DNA of 64,000 bases from Flagellimonas beolgyonensis (GCF_003992615.1 NZ_RZMY01000016.1:62001-126000), one strand, 5' to 3'. Counted from the first letter of the stretch, positions 1-10,582 are shown. Made by a program: numbers and translations. The notes: generated from the letters alone by a model not told the origin.

Positions 1-1005
1 TGTCAACTGACCGGCCAATCGAATGTTATGTCCTCCCCTACCAATGGCCTTGGACACCTCTTCAGGTTTCAAGAACACTTGTGCGGTCTTTTTTTCTTCG
101 TTCAATTTAACCGATGATACCCTAGCTGGACTCAGCGCACGGGTCACCATTAATTGTGGATTGTTCGTCCAATTGATCACATCGATGTTCTCGTTGCCCA
201 ATTCACGTACAATACCATGGATTCGGGATCCCTTCATACCCACGCAAGCCCCAACGGGATCGATACGGTCATCATAGGAATCCACAGCCACTTTTGCCTT
301 TTCACCTGGAATGCGAACTGCCTTTTTGATGGTGATCAAACCATCAAAAACCTCTGGTATTTCTTGGAAGAACAATTGCTCCAAGAAAATCGGCGATGTC
401 CTTGACATAATGATGGTTGGTTTATTTCCCTTGAGCTCCACGCTCTCTATGATTCCACGAACGTTATCTCCTTTACGGAAAAAGTCGGAAGGAATCTGCT
501 TTTCCTTTGGAAGGATGATCTCGTTTCCTTCATCATCCAACAAAATGACCGCCTTATGGCGGATATGGTGCACCTCAGCGGTGTAGATTTCACCTTCCAG
601 ATCTTTAAATTGCTTGTAGATCGTGGTATTGTCGTGCTCATGGATCTTGGAAATCAAATTTTGGCGCAATGCCAAAATGGCCCTTCTTCCCAAATCGATC
701 AGTTTCACCTCTTCGGAAACGTCCTCACCCACCTCAAAATCGGGTTCGATCTTTCTAGCTTCGGAAAGGGAAATTTCCTCATTGGGATCTTCCACTTCAC
801 CATCCTCTACCACAACGCGGTTTCTCCAGATCTCCAAATCCCCTTTATCTGGGTTGATGATGATATCAAAATTATCGTCAGATCCGAATTTCTTCTTGAG
901 GGCACTTCGGAATACTTCTTCCAAAATAGCCATAAGGGTCACCCTGTCTATAAACTTATCGTCCTTAAACTCCGAAAAGGATTCGATGAGCGCTAGGTTT
1001 TCCAT
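1..1005 (-). CDS. nusA: Transcription termination/antitermination factor NusA (3' part missing)
   Basis: NusA binds RNA polymerase and nascent RNA and modulates pausing, termination and antitermination. The visible 335 residues start MENLALIESFSEF and cover the N-terminal RNAP-binding domain (about 1-125), an S1 domain (about 130-200) and the KH domains. The last residues seen include GRGGHNIRLAGQL, the KH2 GxxG loop, so only the C-terminal end lies outside the window. The ATG at 1003-1005 is 12 bp after the rimP stop, so the two genes form one operon. In most bacteria infB follows; that cannot be seen here. The frame is open to the window edge. Confidence 0.97.
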   Translation of the reverse strand, partial: MENLALIESFSEFKDDKFIDRVTLMAILEEVFRSALKKKFGSDDNFDIIINPDKGDLEIWRNRVVVEDGEVEDPNEEISLSEARKIEPDFEVGEDVSEEVKLIDLGRRAILALRQNLISKIHEHDNTTIYKQFKDLEGEIYTAEVHHIRHKAVILLDDEGNEIILPKEKQIPSDFFRKGDNVRGIIESVELKGNKPTIIMSRTSPIFLEQLFFQEIPEVFDGLITIKKAVRIPGEKAKVAVDSYDDRIDPVGACVGMKGSRIHGIVRELGNENIDVINWTNNPQLMVTRALSPARVSSVKLNEEKKTAQVFLKPEEVSKAIGRGGHNIRLAGQLT

Positions 1006-1017
1006 TTTCTACTTCAA

Positions 1018-1479
1018 TTAAAATTTTAATATAACTTTTGCTTCCTGGATTTCAGAAAACGGGATGTCCCGTTTTTTCTGTACTGTTACTTTTCCTTTAC
1101 CAACGGGCTTTGGCTCGCGGGCCTTCCACTCCAAGGTAATGTTATTGTCAGTGGCCTGAACCAATGTTCCTTCCAATTCGCCGGAATCGGTCCTTACCTT
1201 TAATTTTCTACCAATATTCTTAGTATACTGACGCGGCATTTTCAAAGGTGACGTTGCTCCTGCGGAGGCCACTTCCAGGGAAAAATCCTCTTCTTCCCTA
1301 TCCAGATTGTGTTCTATGGCTCGGCTTACATCCATACAATCCTGAAGGGTAACACCTTTATCACCGTCCAACACCACTTTTATGGTGTTGTCCCCACCAA
1401 TCGTAAAATCTATCAAAAACAAGGAAGGATGCTCTTCCAAAGCCTTGCCCAGTAAGGATTCCACTTTCTCCTTCAGCAT
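1018..1479 (-). CDS. rimP: Ribosome maturation factor RimP
   Basis: RimP assists maturation of the 30S subunit. The 153-residue protein has the family length and layout: an N-terminal alpha/beta domain (about 1-80, with [14 protein letters not shown] and the SLEVASAG strand), then a C-terminal SH3-like barrel (about 85-150, ending [15 protein letters not shown]). It is followed 12 bp later by nusA, the order found in many phyla. A promoter-like -7 box and a hairpin with a T tract lie between about 1491 and 1578 upstream, so the operon may be controlled in its leader. Confidence 0.97.
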   Translation of the reverse strand: MLKEKVESLLGKALEEHPSLFLIDFTIGGDNTIKVVLDGDKGVTLQDCMDVSRAIEHNLDREEEDFSLEVASAGATSPLKMPRQYTKNIGRKLKVRTDSGELEGTLVQATDNNITLEWKAREPKPVGKGKVTVQKKRDIPFSEIQEAKVILKF

Positions 1480-1490
1480 AAATTTCAGTA

Positions 1491-1517
1491 ATAAAAGAGG
1501 GGACTCAAAGTCCCCTC
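1491..1517 (-). terminator. Leader hairpin with T tract upstream of rimP (possible attenuator)
   Basis: The arms 1497-1505 and 1509-1517 are perfectly complementary over 9 bp with a 3-nt loop. Read on the minus strand the hairpin is followed by TTTTAT. It lies downstream of the putative rimP promoter and only 11 bp before the rimP start codon, so it would interrupt the rimP-nusA transcript. It could be an attenuator or the terminator of an unrelated upstream transcript. No T tract follows it on the plus strand. Confidence 0.6.
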
Positions 1518-1546
1518 ATGAATATTCCTCTATCCGTTCAGTCGCG

Positions 1547-1578
1547 CAAATATACGATAAATATTCATGCAGATGCAA
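1547..1578 (-). promoter_or_regulatory. Putative rimP-nusA promoter
   Basis: On the minus strand TATATTTG (1547-1554) matches the Bacteroidota -7 consensus TAnnTTTG. A TTG (1576-1578) lies 21 nt upstream, at the usual place of the -33 element. The implied start of transcription near 1540 leaves a leader of about 60 nt that contains the hairpin at 1497-1517. The call rests on consensus matching only. Confidence 0.55.
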
Positions 1579-1776
1579 GTATGTGGCACACAAATCATTT
1601 GACAATGTTTTATTTGGCTACCCCTGGATTGCCGTTAGCCCCTGGTCACAATAGAGAAATAGCACAAAAAATCTAGGTTCACATGGCCCAACCACGATTA
1701 AACCCAGAAATAGCAGTCATTAACCAACCCATTTCCCCATTTCACAACAAATATTTTACAGGCATCCTATTAAAGG
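1579..1776. other. Intergenic spacer, no gene seen
   Basis: This is the rest of the 324-bp gap between divergent rimP and the large secreted protein gene. I see no conserved ORF, RNA gene or repeat in it. Promoter-like elements lie at both ends of the gap. Confidence 0.5.
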
Positions 1777-1784
1777 TAGTTTTG
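1777..1784 (+). promoter_or_regulatory. Putative -7 box for the secreted lectin-like protein gene
   Basis: TAGTTTTG matches TAnnTTTG and lies 19 bp before the ATG at 1804. No clear -33 TTTG is visible at the expected spacing (only TTTTAC), so this is a weak call. Confidence 0.4.
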
Positions 1785-1803
1785 TTTTGAATTAACAAGG
1801 AAA

Positions 1804-4800
1804 ATGACATCAACAATGCTTGTCAAAGAAAAAACACCAAGTTTTTTCAATGGCCAAAGAGCTTTACTTATTTGTTTTTTATTGTATGGAACGTTCCTTT
1901 CCTTTTCACAAACCTCAATCTGGAACGAAAATTTCACGTACACCAATGGCACAACCAGTGGTACGGCAACAGGACCTTCTGCCTCGAACTGGACAACGGA
2001 TAGAGGAGGTAGTCTTTCGGTTCGAAACAACGAACTACGAGCCCGGAACTTGGGCGGCGTGGGTACGTGGCAGGTGAATCCCATAGACATAACCGGATAC
2101 GACTTCATAAGTTTTAACATGGACACCAGGGTCAATGATCCCAACCGAATGGACGATGGCCAAGATTATTTTATTGGTGAATACCGAATTGATGGCGGTT
2201 CTTGGCAGCAATTTGTGAATGCATCTGGATCCAACTCCAACCCACTGGACCCTTCCTATACCGTTAACCTATCCAGCACCGGAAATACTTCCCTGGAAAT
2301 AAGGGTCCGCATGTTCAACAATAACAACAACGAACAATATTTCATCGATAACGTATCTGTATCAGGTGTTTCAGGCATCTGTAATGGAGAAATCGACTTT
2401 GAGTTTTATGACAGCGTTCCCTCTGGAAATACCGTGGACAATATTCCAACATCCGGTGCCCTGGGCACAGGAGTGTTTACCAGCTTTGATGTGGACGCGC
2501 TCCAAAACCAAGAAGACCCGGGCGATGCCGATACGTTTAGCATCAGGTACAACGGTTACATACAAATCGATGCTGCGGGCAATTACACCTTTTTTACCTC
2601 GTCCGATGATGGGTCCAAATTATTTATTGATGGCACAGAAGTGGTCAGCAACGATGGCCTTCATGGCAATCAGGAAAGATCTGGAAACATTACACTTACT
2701 GCCGGGCTACATACCATAACGGTGCTGTTTTTTGAAAATGGAGGTGGTGAAACGTTGACGGTCCAATATCAGGGTCCATCCATTACCAAACAAAATGTGC
2801 CCTTTTCCATTTTATATTCCAATTGTTCGGCGCCAGACTTGGATAACGATGGCGTACCGGACAGTACCGATTTGGACGATGACAACGATGGCATCTTGGA
2901 TTCTGATGAATGTGGTGGACTTGGCGGAAACTATGTACAGACGGCGTCAAATCTTGCCTTTTTCACCAATCCTTCGAATGCAGAAGGCAACCCGGGAACC
3001 ACATATGCCGCAAATGCCGTATCGACCTATGAGGGACAATCGGAAATACTGCTTCAATTTGACCAACCTGTTACGGTTGGAACCACGGTCAGTGTTTTTT
3101 TGGGGGCAGACCCAGCCGTTTCCAGCACCGATATGCAGATACAACGGTCCTCAGCCGCTGGAGGAAGCGATGGCTGGCTGGTGGGTGCCAATGGGACCAC
3201 CCCGGGATCCATTCGGGAAGTTACTTTTACCGTAAGCGGAAGTAATTTGCAATATATCAAGGTGATTGCATGGCAAGTTGGCGCAAGGGTATATGGTGCC
3301 AGTTATGGCGGTTCCTTTGATTGTAGCACGGTGGATACTGATGGCGATGGGATTCCCAATTACCAAGATCTGGATAGTGACGGTGATGGGATTCCAGACA
3401 ATGTGGAAGCCCAGACCTCCTTGGCGTATACGCCCCCTTCAGGAAGTGACACGGATAATGATGGTTTGGACAATGCCTATGAAACAGCTGGTATTGCCTA
3501 TATAGATACCGATGGGGACGGTACACCCGATTTTTTGGACACGGACAGTGACAATGACGGCACCAACGACACCACCGAAGCGGCCCTGACCCTTTCTGGC
3601 TCCGATAGTGATAACGACGGATTGGATGATGGAATGGATACCACAACAGGCTACGGCGATCCGGGCGGTACTGTGGATGATCCCACCAACACCTCGGGCG
3701 GCAGTCTTATACTGCCCGATTCTGATGGCGATTTGAATTCCGGGGGCGACCTCGACTTTAGGGACGATACCATCAACAGCGACCAACCACCTTCCATTGC
3801 GGCTACAGGAGACCAACTATTTTGTCCTGGCAGCCCAATCCCAGTGGTGGAAAGTGTTTCTATCACCGATTCCGACAGCACAACACTTGATGCGGCTTTT
3901 GTGCAGATTGCATCAAATTATGATGCGACCGGGGACCTTTTGAGCTTAACCGGGACCCACCCGAATATTGTAGCAACATGGAGTGCTTCGGAAGGAAGGC
4001 TAACCTTGAATGGACTTGCAACCCTTGCCGAATTTGAAGCGGCCATCAGCGCTGTTGTTTTTCAAACAACGGCAACCGTGAACTCGGGTGACACAAGATC
4101 ATTTTCCATTGTGCTCAACGAAGCCAATTACCTGGCCTCTACGGGCCACTATTACGAGTATGTACCTTCCTTGGGCATTACCTGGACCAACGCACGGGAT
4201 GCGGCCGCGCTACGAACGTTCAATGGATTGCAGGGGTATTTGGCCACTATTTCTTCCCAGGAAGAATCGGACCTCTTGGGGTCCCAAGCTCCAGGGGCAG
4301 GATGGATCGGGGCAAGTGATGCAGCTTTGGAAGGCGATTGGTATTGGGTTACCGGCCCCGAAGCAGGCACCTTGTTTTGGAGGGGGAATGCTACTGGTAC
4401 AGCTTTTGGATATGAATTCTGGAACAATGGCGAACCGAACAATTCCGGAGATGAAGATTATGCACACATTACGGCTCCAGGGGTCGGTTTGCCCGGCTCG
4501 TGGAACGACCTTTCCAATACGGGAGCTGCCAGTGGCGCTTATCAACCGCAAGGGTATTTGGTCGAATACGGTGGTATACCCGGTGATCCACCCCCCCCAA
4601 ACATTGCGGCAAGCACAACCATTACCGTGGACCCCACACCACCTACTGCAAGTGCACCAGCCCCTTTGACCGTTTATTGTCCTGCGGATGTTCCTGCAGC
4701 CGATATAACCGTTGTTACGGATGAAGCTGATAATTGTGATACAAATCCCATCGTAACTTTTGTGGGCGATGTGAGCGATGGAGGGACCAATCCGGAAATC

Positions 4801-5220
4801 ATAACAAGAACCTACAGGATCACCGATGCTTCGGGCAACACGTTGGATGTGGAACAGACTATAACCGTTTCACCATTTTCCATATCCACACAACCTACAG
4901 ATCAAACCTTGATTGTTGGTAACAGTGGCTTTTTCTCTGTAACGGCCAATGGCACCGACACCTATCAATGGGAAGTTAGTACGGATGGCGGTAGTAATTT
5001 TGTGGCGCTGGTCGATGGACCCGACTATTCGGGAACACAAACGGCGAACCTTTCGGTGATCTCACCGCAGTTGGATAAAACCGGGTACCTATTTCGTGTT
5101 CTGGTTTCCAATTCCACGGCAAGTTGCAGTGCACTTACCTCAAGTGAAGCTACACTTACGATGAAAGTAGGTACGGTGATAACCAACCGAAAAGTAACCT
5201 ATCGGGTAAACAAAAATTAA
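1804..5220 (+). CDS. Secreted multidomain protein: PA14, calcium-binding repeats, C-type lectin, HYR and Ig-like domains
   Basis: This is probably a cell-surface or secreted glycan-binding protein. An N-terminal signal peptide ends near SFSQ; the ATG at 1816 would give a shorter n-region and is an alternative start. Then come a jelly-roll region, a PA14-like domain (about 197-328, with [12 protein letters not shown]), thrombospondin type 3-like calcium-binding repeats (about 344-372 and 510-658, with many DxDxDG motifs), a C-type lectin domain (about 781-912, with [19 protein letters not shown] and WNDL), a HYR-like domain (about 953-1022) and an Ig-like domain (about 1027-1122). The EPN motif in the lectin domain is the one associated with mannose-type ligands. 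The short basic end [13 protein letters not shown] is not a recognisable type IX sorting domain. Confidence 0.85.
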   Translation: MTSTMLVKEKTPSFFNGQRALLICFLLYGTFLSFSQTSIWNENFTYTNGTTSGTATGPSASNWTTDRGGSLSVRNNELRARNLGGVGTWQVNPIDITGYDFISFNMDTRVNDPNRMDDGQDYFIGEYRIDGGSWQQFVNASGSNSNPLDPSYTVNLSSTGNTSLEIRVRMFNNNNNEQYFIDNVSVSGVSGICNGEIDFEFYDSVPSGNTVDNIPTSGALGTGVFTSFDVDALQNQEDPGDADTFSIRYNGYIQIDAAGNYTFFTSSDDGSKLFIDGTEVVSNDGLHGNQERSGNITLTAGLHTITVLFFENGGGETLTVQYQGPSITKQNVPFSILYSNCSAPDLDNDGVPDSTDLDDDNDGILDSDECGGLGGNYVQTASNLAFFTNPSNAEGNPGTTYAANAVSTYEGQSEILLQFDQPVTVGTTVSVFLGADPAVSSTDMQIQRSSAAGGSDGWLVGANGTTPGSIREVTFTVSGSNLQYIKVIAWQVGARVYGASYGGSFDCSTVDTDGDGIPNYQDLDSDGDGIPDNVEAQTSLAYTPPSGSDTDNDGLDNAYETAGIAYIDTDGDGTPDFLDTDSDNDGTNDTTEAALTLSGSDSDNDGLDDGMDTTTGYGDPGGTVDDPTNTSGGSLILPDSDGDLNSGGDLDFRDDTINSDQPPSIAATGDQLFCPGSPIPVVESVSITDSDSTTLDAAFVQIASNYDATGDLLSLTGTHPNIVATWSASEGRLTLNGLATLAEFEAAISAVVFQTTATVNSGDTRSFSIVLNEANYLASTGHYYEYVPSLGITWTNARDAAALRTFNGLQGYLATISSQEESDLLGSQAPGAGWIGASDAALEGDWYWVTGPEAGTLFWRGNATGTAFGYEFWNNGEPNNSGDEDYAHITAPGVGLPGSWNDLSNTGAASGAYQPQGYLVEYGGIPGDPPPPNIAASTTITVDPTPPTASAPAPLTVYCPADVPAADITVVTDEADNCDTNPIVTFVGDVSDGGTNPEIITRTYRITDASGNTLDVEQTITVSPFSISTQPTDQTLIVGNSGFFSVTANGTDTYQWEVSTDGGSNFVALVDGPDYSGTQTANLSVISPQLDKTGYLFRVLVSNSTASCSALTSSEATLTMKVGTVITNRKVTYRVNKN

Positions 5221-5247
5221 GCTAATTCGGGTGGCAAGCATTATTTC

Positions 5248-7167
5248 CTAAAGCACCTTTTTTTCATAAATCCCAACCATTTGATCTTGGAACAAGGTCT
5301 GTATCTCTGTTAGTATTTCTGGATCATCGATGGTGGAAGGCACATTGAATTCCTTGCCATCGGCAATCGCCCTGATTATTTTCCTGAGAATCTTACCCGA
5401 ACGGGTTTTGGGAAGGCGCTCGGCCACCAAAACTTTCTTGAGGGAAGCCACTGGGCCTATTTCCTTTCGCACATCGGCCACCACCTCTGTCTGCAACTGA
5501 AAATGCTCAATGGCCGAGCCAGCTTTTAGCACTGCAATGGCCATAGGAATCTGTCCTTTTAAATCGTCTTCGATGCCTACCACGCAACATTCGGCGACAT
5601 CGGGGTGTTTGGCCACAACCTCTTCCATTTCCGCGGTCGACAATCGGTATCCTGCCACGTTGATGATATCATCCACCCTACCCGTAATGAACACATAGCC
5701 TTCTTCATCGATATAGCCGCCATCGCCAGAAAAATAATAGCCTTCAAATTTTTGGAGATACCCCTTTACAAAGCGTTCGGCATCCCCCCAAAGATTGGGC
5801 AAGGTTCCCGGAGGCAACGGTAGTTTAACGGCCACGTAGCCTTCCTCGCCCCGATTGGCCTGGGTACCATCTTCGCGTAAAATCTGCACGTTATAACCGC
5901 AAACTGGCTTGGTGGCCGATCCCGGTTTTACTTCGAAATGGGTTTCAAATCCCATCATATTGGCCACTATGGGCCAGCCGGTTTCGGTTTGCCACCAATG
6001 GTCAATAACAGGAACGTTCAATTGATCTTCTGCCCAATGCAGGGTGCTCACATCACACCGCTCCCCTGCCAAGAAAAGATATCGCAATCCCGACATGTCG
6101 AATTGCTTGATCAGCTCACCCTCGGGATCTTCCTTTTTTATGGCCCGAATGGCGGTAGGAGCCGTAAACATAACCTTTACATCATGATCGCTGATCACCC
6201 GCCAAAATGTGGAGGCGTCCGGGGTGCGCACAGGCTTGCCTTCAAAAAGTACCGTAGTGCAACCATAGATCAGTGGTGCGTACACAATATAGCTATGTCC
6301 TACTACCCAGCCCACATCACTGGCGGCCCAAAACACTTCTCGTGGATGTAGCCCATAAATATGTTTCATACTGTACTGCATGGCCACGGCATGCCCTCCA
6401 TTGTCCCGAATAATACCTTTGGGTTTGCCGGTGGTTCCGGAAGTATACAGAATATAGAGCGGATCGGTTGCATCCACTTCGGTCCAACGCACGGGGTCGG
6501 CGATCTTCATGAGGGTGGCATAATCGATATCGTTTTCTCCGTCTGGACGCACAGCCCCCAGTTTTCGATTGTAAACGATCACCTGTTCCGGTTTATGGGT
6601 TGCTTTTTGAATGGCCTCGTCCACCATAGGTTTGTAGGGAATGATGCGATCCACCTCTATCCCCGAAGTTGCCGTAATGATCAATTTGGGCTTGGCATCG
6701 TCGATTCGAATGGCCAGTTCATGGGGTGCAAATCCACCAAAAACCACCGAATGAATGGCTCCCAGTCGTGCGCAGGCCAGCATCGACACTACCGCCTCAG
6801 GTATCATGGGCATATAAATGATCACCGTGTCCCCCTTTTCCACACCCAACCGCTGCATGCCTCCGGCCAACCTACTGACTCTATCCCTTAGTTGCAGATA
6901 GGAATATTTTTCCACGGATTGCGTAACCGGGGAATCATAGATTAGGGCAATATCATCGCCCCGACCATTTTCAATGTGATAATCGAGTGCCAAATAGGAG
7001 GTATTCAATTTACCTCCCTTGAACCAATGGTAAAACCCATGTTCATCTTTGGCAAGTGCTTGTTTGGGTTTTTGAAACCATTGAATCTGTGCTGCTTGGT
7101 CCATCCAAAAACGCTCTGGGTCGTTTATGGAGTCCTTAAAATCCTGTTCATAAATTCGCTGTTCCAT
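5248..7167 (-). CDS. Acyl-CoA synthetase, PrpE-like (propionyl/acetyl-CoA synthetase)
   Basis: This enzyme activates a short-chain carboxylate to its CoA thioester through an acyl-adenylate. The AMP-binding loop YTSGTTGKPKG, the WWQTETGWPI motif, YFSGDGGYIDEEGY, the hinge GRVDDIINVAGYRLS and the C-terminal PKTRSGKILRK with its catalytic, acetylatable lysine are all present. The GERCDVSTLHW region resembles PrpE more than Acs. The ATG at 7165-7167 (MEQRIYEQDF) is preferred over an in-frame ATG 66 bp upstream because the extra residues are unlike the family. It converges with the secreted protein gene. Substrate preference is not settled by sequence alone. Confidence 0.9.
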   Translation of the reverse strand: MEQRIYEQDFKDSINDPERFWMDQAAQIQWFQKPKQALAKDEHGFYHWFKGGKLNTSYLALDYHIENGRGDDIALIYDSPVTQSVEKYSYLQLRDRVSRLAGGMQRLGVEKGDTVIIYMPMIPEAVVSMLACARLGAIHSVVFGGFAPHELAIRIDDAKPKLIITATSGIEVDRIIPYKPMVDEAIQKATHKPEQVIVYNRKLGAVRPDGENDIDYATLMKIADPVRWTEVDATDPLYILYTSGTTGKPKGIIRDNGGHAVAMQYSMKHIYGLHPREVFWAASDVGWVVGHSYIVYAPLIYGCTTVLFEGKPVRTPDASTFWRVISDHDVKVMFTAPTAIRAIKKEDPEGELIKQFDMSGLRYLFLAGERCDVSTLHWAEDQLNVPVIDHWWQTETGWPIVANMMGFETHFEVKPGSATKPVCGYNVQILREDGTQANRGEEGYVAVKLPLPPGTLPNLWGDAERFVKGYLQKFEGYYFSGDGGYIDEEGYVFITGRVDDIINVAGYRLSTAEMEEVVAKHPDVAECCVVGIEDDLKGQIPMAIAVLKAGSAIEHFQLQTEVVADVRKEIGPVASLKKVLVAERLPKTRSGKILRKIIRAIADGKEFNVPSTIDDPEILTEIQTLFQDQMVGIYEKKVL

Positions 7168-7339
7168 GTTGTGTTTGTTTATTGGGCAAGTTATGTGCAT
7201 TGCAATCGAATCAAACATAGAAACCACTGACAATGAGAATCTTGATTGACACCATTACCCAACTAAAGTACTTATTAATCCGTAGCGAAGCCTGAATTAA
7301 ATTGGTAAATTGATATATCTAAAATTGAATGGGAAAGAC

Positions 7340-7810
7340 CTAGTTACTTTTGTTAAGCCGAAACCTTTTGAAGGGATGGCCCTTGATGGTAACAATCCCT
7401 TCTTCCTTAAAGCCAAGACCAATAACACCACTGACCCTAACTCTGGATGTTGGCAGCAAAAGGGTAATGGAACTGAGGCCCATGGGCCCAAAAGCTTGTT
7501 CCAGGATTTTATTATAAATGGCCTTGCCACAGCCCCAAAAGTCCGGGTGTAGTACCAGGGCCAGATCGGCATCGCCTTCTTCCGGTTGCAATCCGCCCCA
7601 CCCGGCGAATTGGCCATCGACCAAAAAAGCCCATGGGCCAAATCCAAAATCGTCCCATAACTTTTCTTTAGCCGCAACAAAACTGTCACAATCACGTGGC
7701 TTGAACTCTCCGTCAAAAAGTGGCATTTGTCTGCGAACCAAAGGATGATTCATCAAATTGATAATGTTGGACTTGTCAATCGTTGATAATCGGGTCAATT
7801 CAATTTTCAT
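7340..7810 (-). CDS. GNAT-family N-acetyltransferase
   Basis: This 156-residue protein has the GNAT fold. It shows an N-terminal strand-helix segment, the LALVLHPDFWGCGKAIYNKILEQAF region corresponding to motif A with a degenerate acetyl-CoA loop, and a C-terminal segment with FKEEGI. The substrate cannot be predicted. It stands alone between the acyl-CoA synthetase and the divergent cyclase gene. Confidence 0.75.
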   Translation of the reverse strand: MKIELTRLSTIDKSNIINLMNHPLVRRQMPLFDGEFKPRDCDSFVAAKEKLWDDFGFGPWAFLVDGQFAGWGGLQPEEGDADLALVLHPDFWGCGKAIYNKILEQAFGPMGLSSITLLLPTSRVRVSGVIGLGFKEEGIVTIKGHPFKRFRLNKSN

Positions 7811-7884
7811 GTTAGCGGTATTATGGAGTACCTCTTGGTCACATTTTAAGCCAGCACATTACAAATTCCTATTACCTTTATAAC

Positions 7885-8985
7885 ATGATTCGAGTAAAAA
7901 AGGCCAAGGTGCTGTACTACATGAAACGCATTCTGCCGTTCGGCCTTATTTGGCTCGTTTTGAGTTGGTTCATTCTTCTTATCGAAGCCATGGCCACCGG
8001 ACATGAAAACCATAGGCCGGATACCGATATTACCGTTACATGGGACATTTTTCTGTTTGCCTCCCTAGCGGTGTTTGTGGTTGGAATTGCCATGGGGGCG
8101 GTTGAAGTTTTGTGGCTCGGCAAACTTTTTAAATCCAAGGGGGTTGGCCTCAAAATTTTTTACAAGACCGGGTTTTATTTGATTTTTATGCTGATCATCA
8201 ATCTGGTCACGTATCCCTTGGCTGCCAGTATTGAATTGAATACTTCTCTATTTGATGATCTGGTCCTGACCAAATTATCCAACTATCTCGGTAGCCTCAC
8301 ATTCCTCAGCACCATGGTCTCGTTGACCTTCAGCATTTTTGTCTCTTTGCTCTACGCGGGTATCAGTGAACATTTGGGACATGATGTACTGCTCAATTTT
8401 TTTTCGGGAAAATACCATGCGCCCAAAGAAGAGTCCCGGATTTTTATGTTCGTGGACATGCAATCCTCCACCTCATTGGCCGAAAGATTGGGCCACCAAG
8501 CCTATTTTAAGTTCTTACGGGATTATTACAACCAGCTTTCCGACGCCATTATCCAGTTTCGGGGAGAGGTGTATCAATACATCGGGGATGAAATCGTGAT
8601 TACCTGGCAAGAACAGAAAGGCCTCAAAGACCAAAACTGCCTACATTGTTTTTTGACCATGAAGCAAAGCCTGGAAAAAAAACGGCCCTATTTTGAAAAG
8701 ACCTATGGTGTGGCTCCTTCCTTCAGGGCCGGGCTACATGCCGGTAATGTAACCACTGGTGAAATCGGTGCCCTTAAAAAAGAAATTTTCTTTACCGGGG
8801 ATGTACTCAACGTTACCGCACGCATCCAAAAACTCTGCAAAACCTTCAACCAAGAACTCATTGTTTCCGGGCGATTGGCAACTCTGTTGTCCACAATGGG
8901 TGGCTTGACGCTCCAACCTTTGGGCACCATGGAACTGGAAGGAAGACAGGAGCCAGTTTCGCTGTTTACACCCGATTTTAACTAA
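7885..8985 (+). CDS. Membrane-anchored class III adenylate/guanylate cyclase
   Basis: This protein probably makes a cyclic nucleotide at the inner face of the cytoplasmic membrane. Four hydrophobic segments (about 17-36, 53-78, 95-115, 135-158) precede a class III cyclase catalytic domain (about 183-340). The two metal-binding aspartates are visible in FMFVDMQSST (D191) and QYIGDEIVITW (D235). GLHAGNVTTGEIG and TGDVLNVTARI are also typical. An ATG 36 bp downstream (MKRILPFG) could be the true start. No receptor or effector gene lies next to it. Confidence 0.88.
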   Translation: MIRVKKAKVLYYMKRILPFGLIWLVLSWFILLIEAMATGHENHRPDTDITVTWDIFLFASLAVFVVGIAMGAVEVLWLGKLFKSKGVGLKIFYKTGFYLIFMLIINLVTYPLAASIELNTSLFDDLVLTKLSNYLGSLTFLSTMVSLTFSIFVSLLYAGISEHLGHDVLLNFFSGKYHAPKEESRIFMFVDMQSSTSLAERLGHQAYFKFLRDYYNQLSDAIIQFRGEVYQYIGDEIVITWQEQKGLKDQNCLHCFLTMKQSLEKKRPYFEKTYGVAPSFRAGLHAGNVTTGEIGALKKEIFFTGDVLNVTARIQKLCKTFNQELIVSGRLATLLSTMGGLTLQPLGTMELEGRQEPVSLFTPDFN

Positions 8986-9082
8986 CCCAAGTTTCTCTAA
9001 AATCCATTTTTGGAAAAATGATCTATCTTTAATATTCTTCACGAATCCCTTTGTATTTTCGCAGTCGCTATTGCTTTAGGAT

Positions 9083-10027
9083 ATGATCGTTTGGGTAATC
9101 TTCATTCTTGGAATATTTGCTTTTTTGGCCTTGGATTTGGGCGTTTTCAACAAAACGGCCCATGTCATCAGTGTTAAGGAAGCCTCGATATGGACCACGA
9201 TTTGGGTCAGTTTGTCCTTATTGTTTGCTTTTGTGATTTATTGGTTATACGGCAACGACCACATTGAAAATCCGGATGGACTGTCGCCCATGCTGGCCAG
9301 TATTAAATACTTAACCGGTTATCTCATAGAACTGTCCCTAAGTGTTGACAATATTTTTGTGATCGCCGTTGTCTTCGGTTCTTTTCAAATTCCCCAAAAA
9401 TACCAGCACCGAGTGTTGTTTTGGGGCATTTTGGGTGCCATTATTTTTCGAGCCCTGATGATTTTCTTTGGCGTTGCCCTTATTAAAAAGTTCAGTTTTA
9501 CCACCTACGTGTTCGGAGGTTTTCTCCTTTTTACGGCCATTCGCATGTTGGTTGACAAGGACAGACCGTTTAACCCAAAACGATCTTTTGTGTACCGAAA
9601 CCTGCGAAAGGTAATGCCCATTACCTCGAAGATGGACGGGCAGCGTTTTTTCATTAAAGTAAAGCACATTACCGCAGCGACTCCATTGTTCATTGCTTTG
9701 GTGGTTATTGAGTTTACCGATATCTTGTTCGCTTTGGACAGTGTACCCGCCATATTGGCCATTACTTCCGATCCTTTTTTGGTGTTCAGTTCCAACATCT
9801 TTGCCATTTTGGGACTGCGGTCGATGTACTTCTTCCTCGCCCACATGATCAAAAAGTTCCACCACCTTAAGTATAGTTTGGTGGCCATTCTGAGTTTTGT
9901 GGGCATCAAACTGATTTTGGCCCATCATTACAGTTTTCCGGAATGGCTTTCCCTTGGGTTTATCGCCGTGGCACTTTTAACAGGAATCGCCATTTCCCTG
10001 CTCGATAATCAAGAAAACAAGGAATAA
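9083..10027 (+). CDS. TerC/Alx family integral membrane protein
   Basis: The 314-residue protein has about eight to nine hydrophobic segments and the family signature acidic motifs inside the membrane: SLSVDNIFVIAVVF (about 90-103) and EFTDILFALDSVPAILAI (about 210-228). Members of this family are linked to manganese export or metal loading of secreted proteins in other bacteria, and to tellurite resistance when in a ter operon. No ter genes lie nearby, so a role in metal homeostasis is more likely. Confidence 0.9.
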   Translation: MIVWVIFILGIFAFLALDLGVFNKTAHVISVKEASIWTTIWVSLSLLFAFVIYWLYGNDHIENPDGLSPMLASIKYLTGYLIELSLSVDNIFVIAVVFGSFQIPQKYQHRVLFWGILGAIIFRALMIFFGVALIKKFSFTTYVFGGFLLFTAIRMLVDKDRPFNPKRSFVYRNLRKVMPITSKMDGQRFFIKVKHITAATPLFIALVVIEFTDILFALDSVPAILAITSDPFLVFSSNIFAILGLRSMYFFLAHMIKKFHHLKYSLVAILSFVGIKLILAHHYSFPEWLSLGFIAVALLTGIAISLLDNQENKE

Positions 10028-10186
10028 GAGCATCCCCCACCCCATTTTGTCAGGCTCAACATAGCAAAACCTGCGGGTACAGGGTCGAGAAATCACCTGA
10101 ATTGATGGGATATGCAACCATTTTGCCATTTTTTAACAACATCTGCGTAACTTAGATGGCATTCCATGTACAAAAACTAAGGCCGT

Positions 10187-10582
10187 ATGAAACTACATAC
10201 CAAAGTGGATTGTGCCAACGCACCCAAAAAGGAATTGATCAAAAACCTGACGGTCCAATTTGTCACTTATGACCTGGATACCGCCATGGCCTTTATGGAT
10301 GACAATGTGGTATGGACACTGGTGGGCGATTCCCCCATTGCGGGCAAAGCTCAATTTAAAGCCGAACTTCAAAAAATGAGCGGGAACAAAGCCACCGAAT
10401 TGACCATTCACAGTATTATCACCCATGGAAAGGAAGCAGCTGTGCACGGGGTAATGACCATGATGGACGGAAATAGGTATGGCTTTGCGGATTTCTATGA
10501 GTTCACAAGTGCCAAAGGCACAAAGGTCAAATCAATCACAACATACATCATCCACAAAAAGAATGATTCCATTACTGGCTAA
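10187..10582 (+). CDS. NTF2/SnoaL-like fold protein
   Basis: The 131-residue protein has the pattern of the SnoaL-like/NTF2 cone fold. It shows a helical start, the DTAMAFMDDNVVWTLVGDSPIAGKAQFKAEL segment (shown here in part; the DDNVVW turn and the GKAQF helix are typical) and alternating strands to the end. It probably binds a small ligand or is a small lyase or isomerase. It is 33 bp upstream of the penicillin-acylase-like gene and may be cotranscribed with it. Confidence 0.65.
   Translation: MKLHTKVDCANAPKKELIKNLTVQFVTYDLDTAMAFMDDNVVWTLVGDSPIAGKAQFKAELQKMSGNKATELTIHSIITHGKEAAVHGVMTMMDGNRYGFADFYEFTSAKGTKVKSITTYIIHKKNDSITG

Noticed and set aside
7168-7233. Upstream in-frame start of the acyl-CoA synthetase
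   Set aside because: The extra 22 residues do not resemble the family; the start at 7167 fits the usual N-terminus.
9338-9928. Minus-strand ORF opposite the TerC gene
   Set aside because: Low-complexity composition (His, Gln, Asn) typical of an antisense shadow.
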